From positions 89,290,178-89,354,177 of the forward strand of contig NC_090246.1 in the NCBI RefSeq assembly GCF_037325665.1: a stretch of DNA of 64,000 bases, written 5' to 3'. Within the stretch, counting starts at the first letter, position 1. Every line of letters starts with the position of its first letter. The DNA comes from Littorina saxatilis. Taxonomy: Eukaryota; Mollusca; Gastropoda; Littorinimorpha; Littorinidae. The notes under the pieces are model-generated. The model saw only the letters and a list, made by a program, of their open reading frames with translations, had not been told where the DNA came from and made no database searches. Below are positions 12,401 through 24,400 of the stretch, one piece after another. A program made the position numbers and the translations under genes.

Positions 12401-15400
12401 TGATTTATCAGATTTTGTGTTCATAACCTCTGTAAATGTACCCCCATTTTAAGACTCCCTCCTTTTTAAGACCTGATTTTCTCAGATTTGTGGAGGTCTT
12501 AAATTAAAAGGGGGGTCCCACTGTATTGGCCAGTACTTAGATATCGCTGCGTCATCATACTACTGTAATGCACATTTTCAGACAAATAAAAATGTCTTTC
12601 ATTTAAAGTGTTATACTTGCCAATTACAGGGGAGCTTGGGCTACGTTATGTTGAAACCTGCAACTGAAAACCTTAGGAACCCTAAACCTGAACATAGTTT
12701 AATACTTTCTACCCCACTTATATTGACCAAGTTTTTTTTTAGCCGAGACCAGCTGTGCTGCAGCAGGTCACTCAGAATTGTAGTAACTGTGTGGTAACTG
12801 TGTATCAACACGCTGAAATGCAGGCGTTAGATGGACGTTACAGGAAGCGACTGAAGCTAACAGTCTGAGCGGATATATCCAGACCTGGTCAGATAGAGCC
12901 ATATGAGTGGGTACGGATATATCCGCACCTGAGACTGAGAGACAATGAGTTAAAGTTTTGAACCTGAGAGTTAAACCCGAAAATCAATGTTTGAACTTTT
13001 TTTCAAACCAGAAAGAAGTTAACCAGTAAATTAGCATCCCTGTAACTACTAGTATAATATCTATCACAAATAAACTATGACATGTCAAATGATGATCTAG
13101 ATATGACAAACATACAAGCCACACTATGACAACACTGAAAGTTACTTGGAGCCACAACAGTAACAAGCATATTTCAACAAGGAAAAGTGGATGCCAATGA
13201 CTGCCTTATAGTTTCAACAAGAAGGGCAAAGCCCATACGACTCACATGCTTGACCTTGACCATTACATGACCTTGACCTTCAGAGTCAAGGTCAAATAAC
13301 TAAACCTAGCAATGACATCAAACACTAAGAACTGCTTTACACATTTTTCCTACCAAAATACATGTGACCTTGACCCAAGGTCAAGGTCATCCAAGGTCAT
13401 GCAACACAAAGCTGTTAATCGAAAATTTTATTGTAAATTTTCATTTAATAAATATACCTACCCGAATCACATGTAGCAGTTGACTCAGTCTAAAGTGCTA
13501 GGTCTGAAAAGGCTACCCGTCTAAGGGGAGCAACCCCAACTAAAAAAGTGTAAACGTAGCTATGGTAATGACGACGCACCCAGGGAGTTACCTCCCCTCC
13601 TGCGTACTACGTCACTACTGCTACTGACCACGTGACCCCTATCATTCGACTCGAAGAATAAAATCTCCAAATCATAAGCGGGGTAGGTGGGAGGGACTAC
13701 GATATGTGATTCGGGTAGGTATATTTATTAAATGAAAATTTACAATAAAATTTTCGATTAAATTACATATTCCTACTCCGAATCACATGTAGCAGATTGA
13801 AACAACAAGGCGGTGGGCAAGAAAAAGTTCAAACTCACTCTCAAATCCTTGTCAAGAGCTGACCCCCTGCCACCATGGCAGGCAAAGCTCTAGATCCATC
13901 CTGGCGAAGAGCCGAGATGTCACGCAGGTAAAAAATTCATGAAGACATCCTCGGAACGCCAGTATGCGGTGTGTAGCACCTCCTCCAGTCTTCTTGATCG
14001 TAACACGGCCAAGGAGGAAGCCCAAGCTCGCGTCTCGTGAGCCCGAGCTGATTCCAGAGGAAGGACAGGCTGTGTCCCCCCTTCATTGCGGCGGCTCCAC
14101 TCGTAAGCATGCTTAATGAGAGGCCGACACCCACCGGGCCAGAGTCGTCTTAGTAATATCCTTATGTCTCTCCGTATTGAGAGAAATAAACAAAAGCTTT
14201 TGAGCTGCGGATCTAAGAGACTGAGCACGGGCAAGGTAGATGTGAAGGGCTCAAACAGGGCAATTTACTAAGTCTGGGTCATTCGGAGCCAGAATAGTGG
14301 ACAACGGCCTGACATGAACCAAAGGAGAAGCTCGCTCGGGAGCCTGGTTTTTCGCAAGAAACTCAGGTCGAAACCGCAAGGTAACGGACCCATCTGATTC
14401 AAAGGAAATGTCGTCCGAATTACCGGAAAGAGCGTGGATCTCACTGCCCCTTCGTGCCGATGCTAGCAGCAAAAGGAAAAGGGACTTGCGTGTAAGATTC
14501 GCAAAACTGGCATCTCTGAGAGGTTCAAAATCCGCTGAACGCAGAAACTCCATGACCAATAAGAGATCCCACTTAGGAACGGGCGTACGAGACTTGACGT
14601 CAGAAAGGGAAGCGCCCTTGATGACTCCAGCGATCACGCCACTAACATCTATAGAGCGACCTATCTGGCGTAGGGTCGCCGAGATGGCCGATCTTCTTAC
14701 TTTCAACGAGGCAGCGGAAGCTCCCTGAGAGGACATGAAAGCAAGATGGTTCGCCACGTGCATCGTGCGGGGCGCCGTAGCATCCAGCCGATGCTCGTGA
14801 CACCAGGTAACCCAGGCCCTCCAATGTGACTCATAAACGGACGAGGTAGATGCTCTGTGCGAGCGTCCTACCAGGTCCATGGTCAGATCTGATGCCCCTT
14901 TGCGCCTCAGAGAAGACCGCACAACCTCCACGCGTGAAGATTCAGCATCTGAGGCTCTGCGTGGAGGCTGCCGGTGTGAGGCTGTACCAGTTCTCCTCGC
15001 GTGAGAGCGAGAGGAATGGGAGGGCCCTGGGCGAGTCTCAGCAGGTCCGGGAACCAGGGCTGAGACGGCCAAAGAGGAGCGATCAGCAGGAGGGACGGGC
15101 CCTCCTGCTCCGCCTTCCTGAGAACTCGCGTGAGCAACTGGAATGGCGGGAACGCGTAAGCCTCCAGGCCTGACCAGGAAATGTCCATCGCGTTCGTCTC
15201 CCACGTCTCGGGATCCGGGAATGGTGAGACGAACACTGGTAGTCTCTTCGAGAACCTGGTGGCAAAAAGGTCCACCTGAGGTTTCTGCACAAGAGACCAG
15301 AGACGATCCAGCGCTCCGTGAGTGATGGTCCACTCTGTTTGAAGCACTCTGTCGGAGCGGCTGAGCGCGTCCGCCAGAGTGTTCAAGCTTCCGGGCAGGT

Positions 15401-18400
15401 ACCTGGCCGAAAGCCTGATTTGATGCTCTGAACACCAAATCAGGATCTCGCAGGCCCTGGCCGAAAGCGACGGAGACCGCGACCCTCCCTGCTTGTTGAT
15501 GTAAGCTGCCACTGTCGTGTTGTCTGTAAACAGACGAACATGCTTGGCCTGAAGGGAGGGCCGGAACTTGTCCAGAGCTAGAGCCACGGCTTCTAGCTCC
15601 AGCAAGTTGATGTGCTGCATCCTCTGATCTGCCGACCACAGACCTGACGCAGTCAGCTGGTCTGTGTGAGCCCCCCACCCCACCAAGGACGCGTCCGTGA
15701 ACAGGTCCAAGTCTGGGGCAGGAAGGGCTATCGGCACGCCCCTGCACACCCACTCCGTGTCCAGCCACGGAAGGGTAGCGGATTGGAACCATCCCCGGAG
15801 AGGGATGAGGGCATTCCAATCCACCGTGGGAGAGTCCACGAACGGCTTCAGCGCCAGCTGAAAGGGACGTTTGTGGACCCTCCCCAAGGGGACCAGGAGA
15901 GCCATGGACTCCATCTGCCCTAAGATGGAGGCCAAAGTCCGCAGGGAGGCCCTCGGGAGAGGCAAAGTGGAGCGTATGCACGCCTGGAGCTTGTCCACCC
16001 TCTTCTGAGAGGGCTGAACAGTCCAAGCCGCCGTGTCGAAAGACATTCCCAAGTAGGTGAACGTCTGACACGGCGTCAGCTCCGACTTTGATCGGTTGAT
16101 CGAGAAGCCAAACAAGTTGGCCTCCCGAAGAACCGATTGGGTATCCTGCTCGCACCCCGCCTGACTCTGACTCAGGATGAGCCAATCGTCCAGGTAGGCA
16201 CGTAGCCGGACACCCCGCGACCTCACCAGCGCGCAGACCTGTCTCACGACCATGGTGAAGACCCAAGGGGCGAGAGACAGGCCGAAAGGAAGGGCGCGAA
16301 ACTGGTAAACCTGACTTGCCCACCGGAAACGAAGCCATTTCCGGTCGGCTGGATGCATAAGAATATGGAAGTATGCATCCGTCAGGTCGATGGAAGTCGC
16401 CCAATCTCCCGGGCGGAGAGAGTCCCTGACCGACGCTGGCGTCTCCATCTTGAACCTTATCTCCCTCAAAAAGGTATTGAGGAACGACAGGTCCAAGACA
16501 GGACGCCATGCCCCTGAGGCTTTGGGGACGGCGAAAAGCCGTCCGTAAAACCCAGGGGAGCTGTGGTCGAGGACTTTCTCCACTGCGCCCTTCTGCACCA
16601 GGGAGTCTATTTCCGACCGAAGGACGGAAATGGCTTCCTGCGAGGAGGGAGGCCTGAACGCCGGCGGACGCCTGACCAGAGGAGCCTTGCCATCTTTCCA
16701 GAGAAGACGGAAGCCCGACCTCACGACCCCCACGATCCATTGACTCTGTATGGACACGAGCCAATGGGAAAGTGCCCGGGAAGGGCCCCCCGCCATCACC
16801 AGAGTGGAGGGCGGGGTGGGGGGGAGATCGGGAGCACTTCATTGGGGGTGAGGCTTGCTTCCAGAGCCGCCTCTCCCCCTGCCGGAAGACGGTCGTCTTC
16901 TCGAGCCCCGAGAAGAGGAACGTCCACGACCCTTGTCTGCCGGTTTGGGAGGGCCAGCAACCTTAGCCTGCTTAGGCTGAGAAGGCTGAGACTGCTTGGA
17001 CTGCTTAAGGCTGTGCAGGGAAAAGTCAGAGAACTGCTGGTCCCTGTTAGCCTGAATTTCCTGTCTTCGGGCATCAAAAACGAGATGCCCAAAGAGGGAA
17101 CCCTCCAAGACCGGTGAGGCACGCAAAGTGTCCTTGGTCGCCTGATCCGAAAACTGAGAGTGTGACAGGAAGAGATCCCGACGACACATAACAGAGTGCG
17201 CATAGTGCACAGCGGAAAGTCTCATCTGTTCTTCATTGACCCTCGCAAGAGCGGCCAACAAAGTGGAGACGTCATCCGCATCCTGATCCTCGCTGAGAGA
17301 GAACGGATCAGTGAGGGCACGAGAGAGGGCCCGAATGAGAGTCTCAGCAATGGAGGCAAGCTCCAGCTGCTGACGCCCTGCCTCTTCAGAAGCAATCAGA
17401 GTGTTCTCAGAGAAGAGCACGCCGTCATCCTTCTTGATAGGCTTGGCCAACAAGGCCAGCATCTCCGGAGGAACTGTCAAAGATGAACGCGGGAGAGCGA
17501 ACGCATCCAACAAGTTCCTAGGAGACTTCTGCAAGACCAACCGCCTGTGAGACGACAGAGCGAATGCAGAAGCCTGAGAAGGCGAAGCCATCCACTGCTG
17601 AGCCAGCTCCGGAACTGAGCCGTGAGGCACGAGCAGCGGAACCGGAAGTGAAGGAATTCCGCTTCCGGAAGGAGATGGCTTGGCCAAAACCTGAGAAAGC
17701 TGAAAAGCTATGGATGGAGACTCCAAAAACCGGAAGTATGAGTCATCCTCCTTCCCAGAGCGAAAATCGGCCATCGCGGACGGTGCCGTCGAAGCGGCAG
17801 CCGAAGAGACCGAAGCCCCTTCCGCGAAATATCTCGAAGTGACCTCAGCAGCGGCCTCAAGAGCCACTTTGAGTCTCTCCGGATAACCAACACGTGCAGC
17901 CTCGCTGGCGACGGACTGAATATCCGAAACATCCGGCGAAGGACCGAAGTCCACGTTGCTGGTAGAAGGGCGGTGAACACCGTAACCGGAAACCGGAAAC
18001 CCGTCCACTCCAATACCATCCGAACTCATGCCCTGACTAGGGAAAGAGTAAGAGGACGGCATGCCCGCAGCCGCCGGAACCGGAACCGCAGTCGAAGCAA
18101 CAACCGAAGACGGAAGCGCTGACTGCCCCGGCCAGGGCTGAGACACCTGCCCAAAGGGCTGGTGATGCCCCCCCGCGACCGCCACCTGAGAGGAAGCGGA
18201 AGCGGAAGAAGCAGCAGATCCGGTCTGAGCCGGAAAAGTATCAGACGCGACCGCGAAAAGCGGAAGCGCAGACACTGTGGACGGCGGCCGGAAGGCCGAA
18301 TGCCCAGAGGGCCACGTCCGGTCAACCCCGGAAACGACCCCAGCGGGTGCGTACATCGGGGGACCTATGCTTCCGGCGAGTGCCGGAAGCGCAGCAGACG

Positions 18401-21400
18401 GAACCGGCTGGTCGACTCCGGAAACGACCCCAGCGGGTGCGTACGTCGGAGGACCTACGCTTCCGGCGAGTGCCGGAAGCGTCGAAGCCTGAACCAAATG
18501 CCGCCATTGCTCATCGACACGATGGTCTTCCGTGAAGCCAAAGTGAGAACGAACAGGGGTTTGCGGGTCGTGAACCCGCCGAAAAGGGCTGCTTCCCAGC
18601 AGGGAGCGTCCAGCGGCCTCACGAGGACCTACGGACCAGCCCAACTTACTTGCGTCGCCAACCACAGCGGTAGAAGGCACAGAAGCAACCGCCTCGGTCA
18701 AGGACAGCGTCACAGCCGGAAGCGGAAAGGAAGCCATCGACGGGACAACGGAAGTCGAAGGCTGAGAACGCACCATCTCCTCTCTCACCAACGTGCGAAG
18801 CTCGGGAACCAGCGAAGAAAGCAACGATGAAACCAGCGACGTCGAATCTGCAAGCGGCAGAGAAGACGAGCGAGAAACAACGGTACGCGTAGGTTGATTA
18901 GACTGCCCCACAACCGGCTGGTCATTCGGGGCAGAAATAGGGACCGTCATAACAGCATTGTTAGCCGCGTCAGAAACAACAACCAAAATAGGCTTAGGGA
19001 CAGAAGTGGAAGACTTGGGTTTAATTTTCCCTTTCACATCAGCCTTGCCGCGCTCGCGCTTTTTGTCTCCGTCAGACATGCTGACAACAAAATGGAGACA
19101 CAAAAATCCAAAATGGCTACCACAAAATACGTGACCAACACGTGGCCGAAAATTTCAAGTAGCAACTGAAAATTACGTTCGATACAAGTAAAGGAACGAG
19201 CTCACCAACTACCAGTGCAGCGGGTGAAGAGACGGGTGTGGGTGCCGGTGGGTGTCTAAGCAAACACCAAACAGCGAACTTCCACTAGAGCCAAAAAATT
19301 CACGACCTGCTCCCTAGAAAGCTGAAGTGTCGAATGATAGGGGTCACGTGGTCAGTAGCAGTAGTGACGTAGTACGCAGGAGGGGAGGTAACTCCCTGGG
19401 TGCGTCGTCATTACCATAGCTACGTTTACACTTTTTTAGTTGGGGTTGCTCCCCTTAGACGGGTAGCCTTTTCAGACCTAGCACTTTAGACTGAGTCAAC
19501 TGCTACATGTGATTCGGAGTAGGAATATGTAATTTAATTCAAGACATAGGAAGTACAATGGTGCTTATTGGCTCTTTCTACCATGAGATATGGTCACTTT
19601 TAGTGGTTCACTACCTTATTTTGGTCACATTTCATAAGGGTCAAAGTGACCTTGACCTTGATCATATGTGACCAAATGTGTCTCATGATGAAAGCATAAC
19701 ATGTGCCCCACATAATTTTTAAGTTTGAAACAGTTATCTTCCATAGTTCAGGGTCAAGGTCACTTCAAAATATGTATACAATCCAACTTTGAAGAGCTCC
19801 TGTGACCTTGACCTTGAAGCAAGGTAAACCAAACTGGTATCAAAAGATGGGGCTTACTTTGCCCTATATATCATATATAGGTGAGGTATTCAATCTCAAA
19901 AACTTCAGAGAAAATGGGAAAAATGTGAAAAATAGCTGTTTTTTAGACAACATTTATGGCCCCTGCGACCTTGACCTTGAAGCAAGGTCAAGATGCTATG
20001 TATGTTTTTTGGGGCCTTGTCATCATACACCATCTTGCCAAATTTGGTACTGATAGACTGAATAGTGTCCAAGAAATATCCAACGTTAAAGTTTTCCGGA
20101 CGGCCGGCCGGCCGGACGGCCGGACGGCCGGACGGACGACTCGGGTGAGTACATAGACTCACTTTTGCTTCGCATGTGAGTCAAAAATGATCAAACTTTC
20201 AGGACCATTTCGACAAATTTGCAGACGAGAAGAAATCCCAGCAACATACTTTCAGACCTACACACAGAACACACTGGCGGGGATGTAGCTCAGTCGGTAG
20301 CGCCCTGGATTTGTATCCAGTTGGCCGCTGTCAGCGTGAGTTCGTCCCCACGTTCGGCGAGAGATTTATTTCTCAGAGTCAACTTTGTGTGCAGACTCTC
20401 CTCGGTGTCCAAACACCCCCATGTGTACACGCAAGCACATGACCAAGTGCGCATGAAAAAGATCCTGTAATCCATGTCAGAAGTTCGGTGGGTTATAGAA
20501 ACACGAAAATACCCAGCATGCTTCCTCCGAAAGCGGCGTATGGCTGCCTAAATAGTAAATGGCGGGGTAAAAACGGTCATACACGTAAAAGCCGTGGGAG
20601 TTTCAGCCCATGAATGAACAAACAAACAAACAAACAGAACACACTTACTGTAGTACAGCCTGGGTGATAAAAAGGTCCACTTCAGAGGGGTAGCCTCGCG
20701 CGGTGTGATACGCCAGCAACATAGAGGCACACCCTTCTCCATCCTCTGAGTGAATGTAGTGGTAGCGTGCTGCAGGGTAGTTGTTTTCTGGAAAAAAAGA
20801 ACAGGCGTATATTCCTTAAACTAAACTGTGATTGCATCCATTTTTGAACCCGAACTAAAGCATTCATTTCCGTGTTATTGTATTCAAACTTTCTATGCCA
20901 TTAACGGCATTTCCCTGGCTGTCTATCACACTGTTCGGATCACAGATTTATTTTACCGGGGTCACACTACCGCTGCCCAATAAGGGTACCCTTCAAAATC
21001 AACTTGACAAATGCGTAAAGTACCAATTAAGAAATCCACAAAACTTCACAATAGGCACAACTTGGCAGCTTTTGCAAAAGAAGAGAAAGTCAAATCAATT
21101 ATCTATCCAGAATGTTTTATTTAGTTATCTTGCGTGATGCCATTCCTACAGATGTCAATCGCATGAGCAATCAAATACGAGAGGTTTTTGTGTCAATTTT
21201 GAGGGGTACCACAACAAAAAGCGCTGTATTTCAGCAATGACCAAGTGGATTGCTTCAAAACTTGGATTGTTATAGCTATTAACACAGATGTTTTGCAATC
21301 TTCCAGCCAAAAATATCATGACTTTGCATGGGAGGGGCCTCGCACAGTAGGTTCCAATACAATTTTGCAAGCCTGCACCCACAACGAACTCTAAAGGCTA

Positions 21401-24400
21401 AAGCTGCACACATAATGTCTCACCCTGCCAGAAAATGACGCCCAGTTTCTGGTGGAGGTTGGGGTGCCCCCTGGTGTGTGACTGGTCAATGTTGGTCGTC
21501 CACTTGATGGCTCGGCTGACGAAAACTGGACGCTCCGGACAGTCAGGGTCCATCTTCTCAAACAGCTGTGCAAGTTTCTCTGCACAAAGCATCGCAACTG
21601 TTACTGATACAGTGGAACCCCCTGTTAATACTCCCTGTTACTGATACAGTGGAACCCCCCTGTTAATACTCCCTGTTACTGATACAGTGAAACCCCCCTG
21701 TTAATACTCCCTGTTACTGATACAGTGGAACCCCATGTTAATACTCCCTGTTACTGATACAGTGGAACCCCCTGTTAATACTCCCTGTTACTGATACAGT
21801 GGAACCCCCCTGTTAATACTCCCTGTTACTGATACAGTGGAACCCCATGTTAATACTCCCTGTTACTGATACAGTGGAACCCCCTGTTAATACTCCCTGT
21901 TACTGATACAGTGGAACCCCCCTGTTAATACTCCCTGTTACTGATACAGTGGAACCCCCTGTTAATACTCCCTGTTACTGATACAGTGGAACCCCCTGTT
22001 AATACTCCCTGTTACTGATACAGTGGAACCCCCCTGTTAATACTCCCTGTTACTGATACAGTGGAACCCCCTGTTAATACTCCCTGTTACTGATACAGTG
22101 GAACCCCCCCTGTTAATACTCCCTGTTACTGATACAGTGGAACCCCCTGTTAATACTCCCTTCTTTTAAGACCTTGTTTTCTCAGACTTTCTGTTCATAA
22201 CCTCTGTACAAAAAATTACCCTCATTTTAAGACTCCCTCCTTTTCAAGACCTGATTTTCTCAGATTTTGGGAGGTCTTAAAAGGGGGGAGTCTTAAAATG
22301 CGGGTAATTTTTTTGTACAGAGGTTATGAACAGAAAGTCTGAGAAAACATGGTCTTAAAAGATGGGAGTCTTAACATAGCATGGAAAAGTGAACAAAAAT
22401 TAAATGTTATTCTATACTTCATTTGTATTTATCTATACTCATTGAATGCAACAACCAATGGGGGGCGGGGATGTAGCGCGCTGGATTTGTATCCAGTTGG
22501 CCGCTGTCAGCGTGAGTTCGTCCCCACGTTCGGCGAGAGATTTATTTCTCAGAGTCAACTTTGTGTGCAGACTCTCCTCGGTGTCCGAACACCCCCGTGT
22601 GTACACGCAAGCACAAGACCAAGTGCGCACGAAAAAGATCCTGTAATCCATGTCAGAGTTCGGTGGGTTATAGAAACACGAAAATACCCAGCATGCTTCT
22701 TCCGAAAACGGCGTATGGCTGCCTAAATGGCGGGGTAAAAAACGGTCATACACGTAAAATTCCATTCGTGCAAAAAACACGAGTGTACATGGGAGTTTCA
22801 GCCCACGAACGCAGAAGAAGAAGAAGAAGAATACAACAACCAGTCAGAACAGAATGAAAGAATACGAAATGATGTGAAAGATTTGAAAGTGAACAAACAA
22901 ATTCAAGTATGACATTTTTTGGTTAAAACTAAGCAGGAATAGGGCCCATTCCTAAGGACACTTAGAATTAGACAAGGACCCTGGGGGCCCGATATCATCT
23001 GCTAGCAAAGGATGCAGAAAACTACATCAGGAGTGTCAGGAGTAGGAAAAAAAAAGCCACTCAAAAATGCAGAACGTTAATACAGTTTTTGGCTCACGTA
23101 AGTGTAGCCTATGCGATGCTAACTTTTGTCTGTCTGTGCGTGCGTGCGTGCGTATGTATGTATGTCTGTGGTAGAAACTTTAACATTTGACTGAACACCG
23201 AAATACTAATTTTACCTGGTTATTATTCAAGCAACAGCATCAAAGTATTGAAGCAATGATCAACATTTCGTCGGCACGTATGTAGTTAAAGTGTATATCC
23301 AAAGAAAACGGCTGGTGGGGGGTTTGGGGGGGGGTAAAAACAGGTCACTGGTTTGTGTTGTGTGTGGTATGTAGACCAGGTCAGGGGTCAAGGTTAGGTC
23401 AGATCGCGTGAAGGATTGTGGTATAGATACAGTTATCACCGAGCTTCAGTTCGCCAATTCGGAGAAGACGATTTCACATTGTTCGGTTTCGTAGCTCCAG
23501 AAAAATAGATAAAGAAGATACCAAAGGAGATTTCCTACAGGTTAATCTGCACAGCGTGTTTCCGGTGTCTGCGCGAGGAAGCGCTGTCGAAAGCGCAGTG
23601 TCGATCTGGCCATCTGGCAGTCGTGTCCCCGTAAGTAGGCTACAGACAGACAGATCTAGATCTAGTGTCTTGCACTCTTGCACCGTGTCACCTATGCTTA
23701 CTGTGTGTGTGTATGTGTGACGGAGTGATTGAGTTTGTGTTACTGTTTGTCGATTTCTTACGCGAGCCTTGAAGGCTTTGCCTCTTGTTCTATAAGGGGT
23801 ACCTACCAATGGTTTCCTGGGTTACTGGAGTACTGGACTTTTCCAAGGTGTCAACCAAGAGCAAGCTCAGGTCTGCTCCACTGCCATACTGAGAATCAAC
23901 AGTCGCGTACACTCTTAGTCTTTACAATCACAGATTGCAGAACATGTATACACAAAAACAAATCAGCATAAAGTTAAAGCCTGAATTATAAGGATTAGAT
24001 TAGAATCAAATAAAATTAACAAAACGTGCACCATTGTCAAATATTGACATATATTTATCTACTAGTTGTTCTGTTTGTTTTCACTGTAATGTAATCTGAA
24101 AATCTGGCGAGAAGTCAGGTTTTGTGCACATGGCAATGTTTCACTTTCACCATAAAATAGCATTGCTTAAGATCACTTTTGTAGTTGTTTACCTGGTTGT
24201 GATTTAGAAGTGTCAAGGCCCCACGGTAAAGCAAATCAATTGCCTCTGCATACTTTTGTTGACTGTTGTACCTGGAGTACACACACACACAGAAATGTAT
24301 GTAACGTTCAAAAGCAAACAACGATAAGATATACTAAGGTTAAACAAGCAGGCGCTGAAATTGTGTGATAAAAAAACAAATAAAGTGATATGTGCGAGTG

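Larger units (their letters stand above)
13420..19535 (-). mobile_element. DIRS retrotransposon A (tyrosine-recombinase type), nearly whole
   Basis: A 6.1 kb element coded on the minus strand. It has inverted terminal repeats at 13462-13650 and 19329-19517 (189 bp each, identical by eye). An internal complementary region at about 13703-13796 matches both outer ends joined. Parts in coding order are a gag-like frame, an RT/RNase H frame and an overlapping tyrosine recombinase frame. This is the classic DIRS layout, with no LTRs and no integrase. It looks nearly whole, with about one break in the recombinase part. The identical repeats imply recent insertion. It lies in sense inside GET4 intron 5, within repeat R5. 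Confidence 0.93.

Noticed and set aside
14408-18830. Several plus-strand frames over DIRS A
   Set aside because: Shadows of the minus-strand gag and RT/RH frames.
13420-19535. Crypton or LTR retrotransposon
   Set aside because: RT and RNase H exclude Crypton. The tyrosine recombinase, inverted ends and internal complementary region exclude an LTR element.
20277-20350. tRNA gene
   Set aside because: Only the boxes are tRNA-like; the cloverleaf is degenerate and the same head leads SINE bodies elsewhere.
21611-22160. CRISPR-like array
   Set aside because: Units are contiguous with no unique spacers, and the unit is a transposon end in a eukaryotic intron.
23474-23809. 111-codon minus-strand frame
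   Set aside because: It lies within the M3 repeat and overlaps a GET4 exon in the wrong frame.
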